Below, piece after piece: positions 1 through 12,748 of a stretch of DNA of 64,000 bases. Below the pieces are notes generated by a model. It saw nothing but the letters and a program-made list of their open reading frames with translations. It was not told where the DNA came from and did not search any database. The DNA is from Isoperla grammatica (lineage: Eukaryota > Arthropoda > Insecta > Plecoptera > Perlodidae), in NCBI GenBank assembly GCA_945910005.1, contig CAMDTW010000523.1, positions 434,001 through 498,000 on the forward strand. The letters are read 5' to 3'. Position numbers and translations under genes: made by a program. Position 1 is the first letter of the stretch. Each line of letters begins with the position of its first letter.

Positions 1-727
1 ATGCTGAGTCTTATATGCTGGGTCTTATATGCTGAATCTAATATGCTGGGTCGTATATGCTGGGTCTTATATGCTGAGTCTTATATGCAGGGTCTTATAT
101 GCAGGGTCTTATATGCTGAGTCTTATATGCTGGGTCTAATATGCTGGGTCTTATATGCTGGGTCTTATACGCTGGGTCTTATATGCTTAGTCTTTTATGC
201 AGGGTCTTATATGCAGGGTCTTATATGCTTAGTCTTATATGCAGGGTCTTATATGCAGGGTCTTATATGCTGATTCTTATATGCTGGGTCTAATATGCTG
301 GGTCTTATATGCTGGGTCTTATATGCTGGGTCTTATATGCTGAGTCTAATATGAAGGGTCTTATATGCAGGGTCTTATATGCTGAGTCTTATATGCAGGG
401 TCTTATATGCTGGGTCTTATATGCTGGGTCTTATATGCTGGGTCTTTTATGCTGAGTCTTATATGCAGGGTCTTATATGCACGGTCTTATATGCTAAGTC
501 TTATATGCTTAGTCTTATATGCTGGGTCTTATATGCTGAGTCTTATATGCTGGGTCTTATATGCAGGTTCTTATATGCTGAGTCTTATATGCTGAGTCTT
601 ATATGCTGAGTCTTATATGCTGAGTCTTATATTCTGGGTCTTATATGCTGGGTCTTATATGCTGGGTCTTATATGCTGGGTCTTATATGCTGGGTCTTAT
701 ATGCTGGGTCTTATATGCTGGGTCTTA
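1..727 (+). repeat. Mosaic block, related to 7,956-8,696
   Basis: Aligns with 7,956 onward at an offset of about 7,955 bp: both begin with a GCTGAATCTAATATGC marker within the first 50 bases, then share the order of GCTGGG, GCTGAG and GCAGGG units. Both end in a run of GCTGGG units closed by TTAAATGCTGAG (727 here, 8,696 there), where the copies differ by one unit. Several private substitutions, such as TCGTAT near position 51, show that this is a diverged copy. Confidence 0.75.
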
Positions 728-784
728 AATGCTGAGTCTTATATGCTGGGTCTTATATGCTGAGTCATATATGCTGAGTCTTAT

Positions 785-815
785 ATGCTGGGTCTTATAT
801 TTGGGTCTCATATGC
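785..815 (+). repeat. Irregular units (short unit with ATTTGGGTCTCAT)
   Basis: Around 799-812 the normal GCTGGG start is replaced by TTTGGGTCTCATATGC, shortening the unit to about 13 bp and shifting the 14-bp phase. I did not see this variant elsewhere in the window, so it is a private indel of this copy. Confidence 0.7.
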
Positions 816-949
816 TGGGTCTTATATGCAGGGTCTTATATGCTGAGTCTTATATGCTGGGTCTTATATGCTGGGTCTTATATGCTGGGTCTTATATGCA
901 GGGTCTTATATGCTTAGTCTTATATGCTGAGTCTTATATGCTGGGTCTT

Positions 950-2790
950 ATATGCTGGGATTTATATGCTGGGTCTTATATGCAGGGTCTTATATGTTGA
1001 GTCTTATATGCTGGGTCTAATGTGCTGGGTCTTATATGCTGGGTCTTATATGCTGGGTCTTATATGCTGAGTCTTATATGCTGAGTCTTATATGTTGGGT
1101 CTTATATGCTGAGTCTTATATGCTAAGTCTTATATGCTGGGTCTTATATGCTGAGTCTTATAAGCAGGTTCTTATATGCTGAGTTTAAAATGCAGGTTCT
1201 TATATGCAGGTTCTTATATGCAGGTTCTTATATGCTGAGTCTTATATGCAGGTTCTTATATGCTGGGTCTTATATGCTGAGTCCTTAATGCTGGGTCTTA
1301 TATGCTGAGTCTTATATGCAGGTTCTTATATGATGAGTCTTATATGCTGAGTCTTATATGCTGAGTCTTACATGCTGGGTCTTATATGCTGGGTCTTATA
1401 TGCCGGGTCTTATATGCTGGGTCTTGTATGCTGAGTCTTATATGCTGAGTTTTATATGCTGAGTCTTATATGCTGAGTCTTATATGCTGAGTCTTATATG
1501 CTGAGTCTTATATGCTGAGTCTTATATGCTGAGTCTTATATGCTGGGTTATATGCTGAGTCTTATATGCTGGGTTATATTGTGGGTCTTATATGCAGGTT
1601 CTTATATGCAGAGTCTTATATGCTGAGTCTTATATGCTGAGTCTTATATGCTGAGTCTTATATGCTGGGTCTTATATGCTGGGTCTTATATGCTGGGTCT
1701 TATATGCTGAGTCTTATATGCAGGGTCTTATATGCAGGGTCTTGTATGCTGAGTCTCATATGCTAAGTTTTATATGCTGGGTCTTACATGCTGGGTCTTA
1801 TATGCTGGGCCTTATATGAAGGTTCTTATATGCTGAGTCTTATATGCTGAGTCTTATGTGCTGGGTCTTATATGCTGAGTCTTATATGCTGGGTCTTATA
1901 TGCTGAGTCTTATATGCTTGGTCTTATATGCTGGGTCTTATATGCTGAGTCTTATATGCAGGGTCTTATATGCAGGGTCTTATATGCTGAGTCTTATATG
2001 CTAAGTCTTTAATGCTGGGTCTTTTATGCTGAATCTAATATGCTGGGTCTAATATGCTGGGTCTTATATGCTGAGTCTTATATAAAGGGTCTTATATGCA
2101 GGGTCTTATATGCTGAGTCTTATATGCTGGGTCTTATATGCTGGTTCTTATATGCTGGGTCTTATATGCTGGGTCTTATATGCTGGGTCTTATATGCAGG
2201 GTCTGATATGCTGAGTCTTATTTGCTGAGTCTTATATGCTGGGTCTTATATGCTGGGTCTTATATGCAGGGTCTTATATGCTGAGTCTTATATGCTGGGT
2301 CTTATATGCTGGGTCTTATATGCTAGGTCTTATATGCGGGTTTTTATATGCTGAGTCTTATATGCTGGGTCTTATATGCTGGGTCTTATATGCAGGGTCT
2401 TATATGCTGAGTCTTATATGCTGAGTCTTATATGCTGGGTCTTATATGCTGGGTCTTATATGCTGGGTCTTATATGCAGGGTCTTAAAAGCTCAGTCTTA
2501 TATGCTGGGTCTAATATGCTGGGTCTTATATGCTGGGTCTTATATGCTGGGTCTTATATGCTGGGTCTTATATGCTGAGTCTTATATGCTGGTTTTTATA
2601 TGCTGGGTCTTATATGCTGAGTCTTATATGCAGGTTCTTATATGCTGAGTCTTAAATGCAGGTTCTTATATGCAGGTTCTTATATGCAGGTTCTTATATG
2701 CTGAGTCTTATATGCAGGTTCTTAAATGCTGGGTCTTATATGCTGAGTCTCATATGCTGGGTCTTATATGCTGAGTCTTATATGCAGGTT
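950..2790 (+). repeat. Block collinear with 15,300-17,150
   Basis: The order of variant units follows 15,300-17,150 at an offset of 14,350-14,364 bp (a whole number of 14-bp units). It carries cassette P, a GGGCCTTATATGAAGG marker, a GCGGGT marker near 2,336 and a GCTCAG marker near 2,490. Collinearity stops near 2,795, where this copy goes to a run of GCTGAG units and the 15-kb relative goes on to GATGAG units. This is therefore an older copy of the leader part of blocks A and B. Confidence 0.75.
957..1613 (+). repeat. Cassette P, copy 1 (about 657 bp)
   Basis: A recognisable series of variant units, starting with GGGATTTA and ending with GCAGAG. Between them, in order: a GTTGAG unit, a GTTGGG unit, a TATAAGCAGG unit, a group of GCAGGT units, a TCCTTAATG unit, a GATGAG unit, a GCCGGG unit, a long run of GCTGAG units, and two 12-bp units (GGGTTATATG). 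This copy is more diverged than the others (for example ATATTGTGGG near 1,579 and TTTAAAATG near 1,186). Other copies start at 6,930, 12,749, 15,307, 22,313, 48,030 and 49,034; a truncated one starts at 46,377. Confidence 0.85.
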
Positions 2791-3119
2791 CATATATGCT
2801 GAGTCTTATATGCTGAGTCTTATATGCTGAGTCTTATATGCTGAGTCTTATATTCTGGGTCTTATATGCTGGGTCTTATATGCTGGGTCTTATATGCTGG
2901 GTCTTATATGCTGGGTCTTATATGCTGGGTCTTATATGCTGGGTCTTAAATGCTGAGTCTTATATGCTGGGTCTTATATGCTGAGTCTTATATGCTGAGT
3001 CTTATATGCTGGGTCTTATATGCTGGGTCTTATATGCTGGGTCTTATATGCTGAGTCTTATATGCTGGGTCTTATATGCTGGGTCTTATATGCTGGGTCT
3101 TATATGCTGAGTCTTATAT

Positions 3120-4928
3120 GCTGAGTCTTATATGCTGGGTCTTATATGCTGAGTCTTATATGCTGGTTTTTATATGCTGGGTCTTATATGCTGAGTCTTA
3201 TATGCAGGTTCTTATATGCTGAGTCTTAAATGCAGGTTCTTTTATGCAGGTTCTTATATGCAGGTTCTTATATGCTGAGTCTTATATGCAGGTTCTTAAA
3301 TGCTGGGTCTTATATGCTGAGTCTTAAATGCTGGGTCTTATATGCTGAGTCTTATATGCAGGTTCTTATATGATGAGTCTTATATGATGAGTCTCATATG
3401 CTGACTCTTATATGCTGACCCTTACATGCTGGGTCTTATATGCTGGGTCTTATATGCCGGGTCTTATATGCTGGGTCTTAAATGCTGAGTCTTATATGCT
3501 GTGTCTTATATGCTGAATCTAATATGCTGGGTCTAATATGCTGGGTCTTTAATGCTGAGTCTTATATGCAGGGTCTTATATGCAGGGTCTCATATGCTGA
3601 GTCTTATATGCTGGGTCTAATTAATGGGTCTTATATGCTGGGTCTTATACGCTGGGTCTTATATGCTGAGTCTTATATGCAGGGTCTTATATGCAGGGTC
3701 TTATATGCTGAGTCTTATATGCAGGGTCTTATATGCAGGGTCTTATATGCTGAGTCTTATATGCTGGGTCTAATATGCTGGGTCTTATATGCTGGGTCTT
3801 ATATGCTGGGTCTTATATGCTGAGTCTTATTTGCAGGGTCTTATATGCAGGGTCTTATATGCTGAGTCTTATATGCAGGGTCTTATATGCTGGGTCTTAT
3901 ATGCTGGGTCTTATATGCTGGGTCTTATATGCTGGGTCTTATATGCTGAGTCTTATATGCAGGGTCTTATATGCAGGGTCTTATATGCTGAGTCTTATAT
4001 GCTTAGTCTTATATGCTGGGTCTTATATGCTGAGTCTTATATGCTGGGTCTTATATGCAGGTTCTTATATGCTGAGTCTTATATGCTGAGTCTTATATGC
4101 TGAGTCTTATATGCTGAGTCTTATATGCTGGGTCTTATATGCTGGGTCTTATATGCTGGGTCTTATATGCTGGGTCTTATATGCTGGGTCTTAAATGCTG
4201 AGTCTTATATGCTGGGTCTTATATGCTAAGTCTTATATGCTGAGTCTTATATGCTGGGTCTTATATGCTGGGTCTTATATGCTGGGTCTTATATGCTGAG
4301 TCTTATATGCTGGGTCTTATATGCTGGGTCTTATATGCTGAGTCTTATATGCTGGGTCTTATATGCTGGGTCTTATACGCTAGGTCTTATATGCTGGGTC
4401 TTATATGCTGAGTATTATACGCTGGGTCTTATATGCTTAGTCTCATATGCTGAGTCTTATATGCTGAGTCTTATATTCTGAGTCTTATACGCTGAGTCTT
4501 ATATGCAGGTTCTTATATGCTGAGTCTTATATGCTGAGTCTTATATGCTGAGTCTTATATGCTGGGTCTTATATGCTGGGTCTTATATGCAGGGTCTTAT
4601 ATGTTGAGTCTTATATGCTGGGTCAAATATGCTGGGTCTTATATGCTGGGTCTTATATGCTGGGTCTAATATGCTGGGTCTTATATGCTGGGTCTTACAT
4701 GCTGAGTCTTTTATGCAGGTTCTTATATGCTGAGTCTTATATGCTGAGTCTTATTTGCTGGGTCTTATATGCAGGTTCTTATACGCTGAGTCTTATATGC
4801 TGAGTCTTATATGCTGGTTCTTATATGCAGGTTCTTATATGCTGAGTCTTATATGCTGGGTCTTATATGCTGGGTCTTATATGCTGGGTCTTATATGCTG
4901 GGTCTTATATACTGAGTCTTATATGCTG
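3120..4928 (+). repeat. Block collinear with 9,470-11,405
   Basis: Shared markers appear in the same order: GCTGGTTTTTATATG (3,161 and 9,511), GATGAG pairs, a GACCCTTACATG unit in both, TATACGCTAGG, GTTGAG, TTACATGCTGAG, TTTGCTGGG and TATACTGAG. The offset grows from 6,350 at the left to 6,477 at the right, so the downstream relative gained about 127 bp. Near 3,619-3,628 this copy has an odd unit, CTAATTAATGGG, absent from its relative. Collinearity ends close to 4,928. Confidence 0.7.
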
Positions 4929-5059
4929 AGTCTTATATGCAGGGTCTTATATGCAGGGTCTTATATGCTGAGTCTTATATGCAGGGTCTTATATGCAGGG
5001 TCTTTAATGCTGAGTCTTATATGCTGGGTCTAATATGCTGGGTCTTATATGCTGGGTCT

Positions 5060-6395
5060 TATATGCTGAGTCTTATATGCTGGGTCTTATATGCTGAGTC
5101 TTATATGCTGAGTCCTATATGCTGAGTCTTATATGCTGAGTCTTATATGCTGGGTCTAATATGCTGGGTCTTATATGCTGGGTCTAATATGCTGGGTCTT
5201 ATATGCTGAGTCTTATATGCAGGGTTCTATATGCGGGGTCTTATATGCTGAGTCTTATATGCTAGGTCTTATATGCTGGGTCTTACATGCAGGGTCTTAT
5301 ATGCAGGGCCTTATATGCTGGGTCTTATATGCTGAGTCTTATATGCTTCGTCTTATATGCTGGGTCTTATATGCAGTCTCTTACATGCTGAGTCTTACAT
5401 GCTGGGTCTTATATGAAGGTTCTTATATGCTGAGTCTTATATGCTGAGTCTTATGTGCTTAGTCTTATATGCTGGGTCTTATAAGCTGGGTCTTTCATGC
5501 TGGGTCTTATATGCTGGGTCTTATATGCTGGGTCTTATATGCTGAGTCTTATATGCTGAGTCTTATATGCTGAGTCTTATATGCTGAGTCTTATATGCTG
5601 GGTCTTATATGCTGAGTCTTATATGCAGGGTCTTATATGCAGGGTTTTATATGCTAAGTCTTATATGCTAAGTCTTAAATGCTGGGTCTTATATGCTGAA
5701 TCTAATATGCTGGGTCTAATATGCTGGGTCTTATATGCTGAGTCTTATATGCAGGGTCTTATATGCAGGGTCTTATATGCTGAGTCTTATATGATGGGTC
5801 TAATATGCTGGGTCTTATATGCTGGGTCTTATACGCTGGATCTAATATGCTGAGTCCCATATGCTGGGTCTAATGTGCTGGGTCTATTATGCAGGTTCTT
5901 ACATGCTGAGTCTTATATGCAGGTTCTTATATGCTGAGTCTTATATGCTGAGTCTTATATGCTGGGTCTTATATGCAGGTTCTTATATGCTGAGTCTTAT
6001 ATGCTGGGTCTTAGTTGCTGGGTCTAATATGCTGGGTCTTATATGCTGGGTCTAACATGCAGGGTCTTATATGCAGGGTCTTATATGCTGGGTCTTATAT
6101 GCTGAGTCTTATATGCTGAGTCTTATATGCTGGGTCTTATATGCTGGGTCTTATATGCTGGGTCTTATATGCTGGGTCTGACATGCAGAGTCTTATATGC
6201 AGGGTTTTATATGCTGGGTCTTATATGCTTAGTCTTATATGCTGAGTCTTATATGCTGGGTCTTATATGCTGTCTCTTACATGCTGAGTCTTACATGCAG
6301 GGTCTTATATGCAGGTTCTTATATGCTGAGTCTTATATGCTGAGTCTTATGTGCTGGGTCTTATATGCTGAGTCTTATATGCTGGGTCTTATATG
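5060..6395 (+). repeat. Older relative of the 3' part of the 6.7-kb unit (matches 28,290-29,625)
   Basis: Collinear with 28,290-29,625 at an offset that steps from 23,229 to 23,226 bp. The steps come from small deletions in the downstream copy: TATGAAGG there reads TATAAGG, and ATATGCAGGG there reads ATAGCAGGG. The two copies also differ by scattered substitutions, roughly one per hundred bases by eye. All the later copies (28, 35, 39, 43, 55, 59 and 63 kb) share the deletions and this one does not, so it lies outside that amplified family. Confidence 0.8.
5373..5460 (+). repeat. Cassette Q (GCAGTCTCTTACATG), first copy
   Basis: A short conserved run: GCAGTCTCTTACATG, then GCTGAGTCTTACATG, a GCTGGG unit, TATATGAAGG, and later TTATGTGCT. 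It recurs at 7,776, 28,602, 29,901, 30,111, 35,343, 36,642, 36,852, 39,020, 40,319, 40,529, 44,179, 44,753, 55,323, 56,622, 56,832, 59,000, 60,299 and 60,509, plus 42.88 and 62.86 kb. It is a good landmark because it contains the rare GTCTCTTAC change. Confidence 0.85.
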
Positions 6396-6399
6396 CTGA

Positions 6400-6610
6400 G
6401 TCTTATATGCTTGGTCTTATATGCTGGGTCTTATATGCTGAGTCTTATATGCAGGGTCTTATATGCAGGGTCTTATATGCTGAGTCTTATATGCTAAGTC
6501 TTTAATGCTGGGTCTTTTATGCTGAATCTAATATGCTGGGTCTAATATGCTGGGTCTTATATGCTGAGTCTTATATAAAGGGTCTTATATGCAGGTTCTT
6601 ATATGCTGGG
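6400..6610 (+). repeat. Short block matching 1,890-2,110
   Basis: Both places carry GCTTGG, TCTTTAATG, TCTTTTATGCTGAATCTAAT and a TATATAAAGGG unit in the same order, at an offset of about 4,493 bp. The TATATAAAGGG unit was seen only in these two places. The sequence before and after belongs to other block families, so this is a patch in the mosaic. Confidence 0.7.
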
Positions 6611-6929
6611 TCTTATATGCTGGGTCTTAAATGCTGGGTCTTATATGCTGGGTCTTATATGCTGAGTTTTATATGCAGGTTCTTATATGCTGGGTCTTAT
6701 ATGCTGGGTCTTATATGCTAGGTCTTATAAGCAGGGTCTTATATGCTGAGTCTTATATGCTGAGTCTTATATGCTGGGTCTTATATGCTGGGTCTTATAT
6801 GCTGGGTCTTATATGCAGGGTCTTATATGCTGAGTCTTATATGCTGGGTCTTATATGCTGGGTCTTATATGCAGGGTCTTATATGCTTAGTCTTATATGC
6901 TAAGTCTTATATGCTGGGTCTTATATGCT

Positions 6930-7585
6930 GGGATTTATATGCTGGGTCTTATATGCAGGGTCTTATATGTTGAGTCTTATATGCTGGGTCTAATATGCTG
7001 GGTCTTATATGCTGGGTCTTATATGCTGGGTCTTATATGCTGAGTCTTATATGCTGAGTCTTATATGTTGGGTCTTATATGCTGAGTCTTATATGCTAAG
7101 TCTTATATGCTGGGTCTTATATGCTGAGTCTTACAAGCAGGTTCTTATATGCTGAGTCTAAATGCAGGTTCTTATATGCAGGTTCTTATATGCAGGTTCT
7201 TATATGCTGAGTCTTATATGCAGGTTTTTATATGCTGGGTCTTATATGCTGAGTCCTTAATGCTGGGTCTTATATGCTGAGTCTTATATGCAGGTTCTTA
7301 TATGCTGAATCTTATATGCTGAGTCTTATATGCTGAGTCTTACATGCTGGGTCTTATATGCTGGGTCTTATATGCCGGGTCTTATATGCTGGGTCTTATA
7401 TGCTGAGTCTTATATGCTAAGTCTTATATGCTGAGTCTTATATGCTGAGTCTTATATGCTGAGTCTTATATGCTGAGTCTTATATGCTGAGTCTTATATG
7501 CTGAGTCTTATATGCTGGGTTATATGCTGAGTCTTATATGCTGGGTTATATGCTGGGTCTTATATGCAGGTTCTTATATGCAGAG
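6930..7585 (+). repeat. Cassette P, copy 2 (656 bp)
   Basis: Starts at GGGATTTA and ends at GCAGAG with the full marker series, including the TCCTTAATG unit and the two 12-bp GGGTTATATG units near 7,520 and 7,550. Private changes include TTACAAGCAGG in place of TATAAGCAGG and a 1-2 bp loss in GAGTCTAAATG near 7,155. The surrounding 6.63-7.6 kb region is collinear with 47.72-48.65 kb at an offset of 41,086 bp. Confidence 0.85.
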
Positions 7586-7955
7586 TCTTATATGCTGAGT
7601 CTTATATGCTGAGTCTTATATGCTGAGTCTTATATGCTGGGTCTTATATGCTGGGTCTTATATGCTGGGTCTTATTTGCTGGGTCTTATATGCAGGGTCT
7701 TATATGCAGGGCCTTATATGCTGGGTCTTATTTGCTGAGTCTTATATGCTTCGTCTTATATGCTGGGTCTTATATGCAGTCTCTTACATGCTGAGTCTTA
7801 CATGCTGGGTCTTATATGAAGGTTCTTATATGCTGAGTCTTATATGCTGAGTCTTATGTGCTTAGTCTTATATGCTGGGTCTTATAAGCTGGGTCTTTCA
7901 TGCTGGGTCTTATATGCTGGGTCTTATATGCTGGGTCTTATATACTGGGTCTTAA

Positions 7956-9012
7956 ATGCTTAGTCTCATATGCTGGGTCTTATATGCTGAATCTAATATG
8001 CTGGGTCTAATATGCTGGGTCTTATATGCTGAGTCTTATATGCAGGGTCTTATATGCAGGGTCTTATATGCTGAGTCTTATATGCTGGGTCTAATATGCT
8101 GGGTCTTATATGCTGGGTCTTATACGCTGGGTCTTATATGCTGAGTCTTATATGCAGGGTCTTATATGCAGGGTCTTATATGCTAAGTCTTATATGCAGG
8201 GTCTTATATGCAGGGTCTTATATGCTGATTCTTATATGCTGGGTCTAATATGCTGGGTCTTATATGCTGGGTCTTATATGCTGGGTCTGATATGCTGAGT
8301 CTTATATGCAGGGTCTTATATGCAGGGTCTTATATGCTGAGTCTTATATGCAGGGTCTTATATGCTGGGTCTTATATGCTGGGTCTTATATGCTGGGTCT
8401 TATATGCTGAGTCTTATATGCAGGGTCTTATATGCAGGGTCTTATATGCTAAGGCTTATATGCTTAGTCTTATATGCTGGGTCTTATATGCTGAGTCTTA
8501 TATGCTGGGTCTTATATGCAGGTTCTTATATGCTGAGTCTTATATGCTGAGTCTTATATGCTGAGTCTTATATGCTGAGTCTTATATTCTGGGTCTTATA
8601 TGCTGGGTCTTATATGCTGGGTCTTATATGCTGGGTCTTATATGCTGGGTCTTATATGCTGGGTCTTATATGCTGGGTCTTATATGCTGGGTCTTAAATG
8701 CTGAGTCTTATATGTTGGGTCTTATATGCTGAGTCTTATATGCTGAGTCTTATATGCTGGGTCTTATATGCTGGGTCTTATATGCTGGGTCTTATATGCT
8801 GAGTCTTATATGCTGGGTCTTATATGCTGGGTCTTATATGCTGGGTCTTATATGCTGGGTCATATATGCTGAGTCTTATATGCTGGGTATTATATGCTGG
8901 GTCTTATATGCTGAGTCTTATATGCTGGGTCTTATATGCTGGGTCTTATACGCTAGGTCTTATATGCTGGGTCTTATATGCTGAGTCTTATATGCTGGGT
9001 CTTATATGCTAA
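7956..9012 (+). repeat. Block collinear with 17,314-18,356
   Basis: Offset 9,358 bp at the left and 9,344 bp at the right, one 14-bp unit less. Shared markers include GCTGAATCTAAT, TATACGCTGGG, GCTGATTC, TATATTCTGGG followed by GCTGGG units and TTAAATGCTGAG, GGGTCATATATG, GGGTATTATATG and TATACGCTAGG. The left 0.7 kb also matches the window start, so this block family occurs at 1, 7.96, 17.3, 24.3, 31.1 and 51.0 kb. Confidence 0.8.
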
Positions 9013-10980
9013 GTCTCATATGCTGAGTCTTATATGCTGAGTCTTATATGCTGAGTCTTAAATGCAGGTTCTTTTATGCAGGTTCTTATATGCAGGTTCT
9101 TATATGCTGAGTCTTATATGCAGGTTCTTAAATGCTGGGTCTTATATGCTGAGTCTTATATGCTGGGTCCTATATGCTGAGTCTTATATGCAGGTTCTTA
9201 TATGATGAGTCTTATATGATGAGTCTCATATGCTGAGTCTTATATGCTGAGTCTTAAATGCAGGTTCTTTTATGCAGGTTCTTATATGCAGGTTCTTATA
9301 TGCTGAGTCTTATATGCAGGTTCTTATATGCTGGGTCTTATATGCTGGGTCTTATATGCAGGGTCTTAAATGCTCAGTCTTATATGCTGTGTCTAATTTG
9401 CTGGGTCTTATATGCTGGGTCTTATATGCTGGGTCTTATATGCTGGGTCTTATATGCTGAGTCTTTTATGCTGAGTCTTATATGCTGGGTCTTATATGCT
9501 GAGTCTTATATGCTGGTTTTTATATGCTGGGTCTTATATGCTGAGTCTTATATGCAGGTTCTTATATGCTGAGTCTTAAATGCAGGTTCTTTTATGCAGG
9601 TTCTTATATGCAGGTTCTTATATGCTGAGTCTTATATGCAGGTTCTTAAATGCTGGGTCTTATATGCTGAGTCTTATATGCTGGGTCTTATATGCTGAGT
9701 CTTATATGCAGGTTCTTATATGATGAGTCTTATATGATGAGTCTCATATGCTGGCTCTTATATGCTGACCCTTACATGCTGGGTCTTATATGCTGGGTCT
9801 TATATGCCGGATCTTATATGCTGGGTCTTTAATGCTGAGTCTTATATGCTGGGTCTTATATGCTGAATCTAATATGCTGGGTCTAATATGCTGGGTCTTA
9901 TATGCTGAGTCTTATATGCAGGGTCTTATATGCAGGGTCTTATATGCTGAGTCTTATATGCTGGGTCTAATATGCTGGGTCTTATATGCTGGGTCTTATA
10001 CGCTGGGTCTTATATGCTGAGTCTTATATGCAGGGTCTTATATGCAGGGTCTTATATGCTGAGTCTTATATGCAGGGTCTTATATGCAGGGTCTTATATG
10101 CTGAGTCTTATATGCTGGGTCTAATATGCTGGGTCTTATATGCTGGGTCTTATATGCTGGGTCTTATATGCTGAGTCTTATATGCAGGGTCTTATATGCA
10201 GGGTCTTATATGCTGAGTCTTATATGCAGGGTCTTATATGCTGGGTCTTAAAAGCTGGGTCTTATATGCTGGGTCTTATATGCTGAGTCTTATATGCAGG
10301 GTCTTATATGCAGGGTCTTATATGCTGAGTCTTATATGCTTAGTCTTATATGCTGGGTCTTATATGCTGAGTCTTATATGCTGGGTCTTATATGCAGGTT
10401 CTTATATGCTGAGTCTTATATGCTGAGTCTTATATGCTGAGTCTTATATGCTGAGTCTTATATGCTGGGTCTTATATGCTGGGTCTTATATGCTGGGTCT
10501 TATATGCTGGGTCTTATATGCTGGGTCTTATATGCTGGGTCTTTTATGCTGGGTCTTAAATGCTGAGTCTTATATGCTGGGTCTTATATGCTGAGTCTTA
10601 TATGCTGAGTCTTATATGCTGGGTCTTATATGCTGGGTCTTATATGCTGGGTCTTATATGCTGGGTCTTAAATGCTGAGTCTTATATGCTGGGTCTTATA
10701 TGCTGAGTCTTATATGCTGAGTCTTATATGCTGGGTCTTATATGCTGGGTCTTATATGCTGGGTCTAATATGCTGAGTCTTATATGCTGGGTCTTATATG
10801 CTGGGTCTTATATGCTGAGTCTTATATGCTGGGTCTTATATGCTGGGTCTTATACGCTAGGTCTTATATGCTGGGTCTTATATGCTGAGTCTTATACGCT
10901 GGGTCTTATATGCTTAGTCTCATATGCTGAGTCTTATATGCTGAGTCTTATATGCTGAGTCTTATACGCTGAGTCTTATA

Positions 10981-11736
10981 TGCAGGTTCTTATATGCTGA
11001 GTCTTATATGCTGAGTCTTATATGCTGAGTCTTATATGCTGGGTCTTATATGCTGGGTCTTATATGCAGGGTCTTATATGTTGAGTCTTATATGCTGGGT
11101 CTAATATGCTGGGTCTTATATGCTGGGTCTTATATGCTGGGTCTAATATGCTGGGTCTTATATGCTGGGTCTTACATGCTGAGTCTTTTATGCAGGTTCT
11201 TATATGCTGAGTCTTATATGCTGAGTCTTATTTGCTGGGTCTTATATGCAGGTTCTTATACGCTGAGTCTTATATGCTGAGTCTTATATGCTGGTTCTTA
11301 TATGCAGGTTCTTATATGCTGAGTCTTATATGCTGGGTCTTATATGCTGGGTCTTATATGCTGGGTCTTATATGCTGGGTCTTATATACTGAGTCTTATA
11401 TGCTGGGTCTAATATGCTGGGTCTTATATGCAGGTTCTTATATGCTGAGTCTTATATGCTGAGTCTTATATGCTGGGTCTTATATGCAGGTTCTTATATG
11501 CTGAGTCTTATATGCTGGGTCTTATATGCAGGTTCTTATATGCTGAGTCTTATATGCAGAGTCTTATATGCTGGGTCTTATATGCTGGGTCTTATATGCT
11601 GGATCTTATATGCTGAGTCTTATATGCTGGGTCTAATGTGCTAGGTCTTATATGCAGGTTCTTATATGCTGAGTCTTATATGCAGGTTCTTATATGCTGA
11701 TTCTTATATGCTGAGTCTTATATGCTGGGTCTTATA
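10981..11736 (+). repeat. 756-bp local tandem repeat, copy 1
   Basis: Exactly 54 units of 14 bp. Marker order: GTTGAG, TCTAAT, TTACATGCTGAGTCTTTTATG, TTTGCTGGG, TATACGCTGAG, GCTGGTTC, TATACTGAG, GCAGAG, GCTGGATC, TCTAATGTGCTAGG. The series restarts 756 bp later in phase. Later copies start near 13,750 (left-truncated) and 14,295. Confidence 0.85.
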
Positions 11737-12524
11737 TGCAGGTTCTTATATGCTGAGTCTTATATGCTGAGTCTTATATGCTGAGTCTTATATGCTGGGT
11801 CTTATATGCTGGGTCTTATATGCAGGGTCTTATATGTTGAGTCTTATATGCTGGGTCTAATATGCTGGGTCTTATATGCTTGGTCTTATATGCTGGGTCT
11901 AATATGCTGGGTCTTATATGCTGGGTCTTACATGCTGAGTCTTTTATGCAGGTTCTTATATGCTGAGTCTTATATGCTGAGTCTTATTTGCTGGGTCTTA
12001 TATGCAGGTTCTTATACGCTGAGTCTTATATGCTGAGTCTTATATGCTGGTTCTTATATGCAGGTTCTTATATGCTGAGTCTTATATGCTGGGTCTTATA
12101 TGCTGGGTCTTATATGCTGGGTCTTATATGCTGGGTCTTATATACTGAGTCTTATATGCTGGGTCTAATATGCTGGGTCTTATATGCAGGTTCTTATATG
12201 CTGAGTCTTATATGCTGAGTCTTATATGCTGGGTCTTATATGCAGGTTCTTATATGCTGAGTCTTATATGCTGGGTCTTATTTGCAGGTTCTTATATGCT
12301 GAGTCTTATATGCAGAGTCTTATATGCTGGGTCTTATATGCTTGGTCTTATATGCTGGATCTTATATGCTGAGTCTTATATGCTGGGTCTAATGTGCTAG
12401 GTCTTATATGCAGGTTCTTATATGCTGAGTCTTATATGCAGGTTCTTATATGCTGATTCTTATATGCTGAGTCTTATATGCTGGGTCTTATATGCAGGTT
12501 CTTATATGCTGAGTCTTATATGCT
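11737..12524 (+). repeat. 756-bp local tandem repeat, copy 2
   Basis: Follows copy 1 directly with identical marker order and only scattered substitutions, such as GCTTGG for GCTGGG near 11,880 and ATTTGCAGGT for ATATGCAGGT near 12,290. The match continues 32 bases into the next would-be copy before the sequence changes to a TCTAATAAGCTGGG unit. Confidence 0.85.
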
Positions 12525-12748
12525 GGGTCTTATATGCTGGGTCTAATAAGCTGGGTCTTATATGCTGGGTCTTATATGCTAAGTCTTATATGCTGAGTCT
12601 TATATTCTGGGTCTTATATGCTGGGTCTTATATGCTGAGTCTTATATGCAGGGTCTTATATGCAGGGTCTTATATGCTGAGTCTTATATGCTAAGTCTTA
12701 AATGCTGGGTCTTATATGCTGAATCTTATATGCTGGGTCTTATATGCT

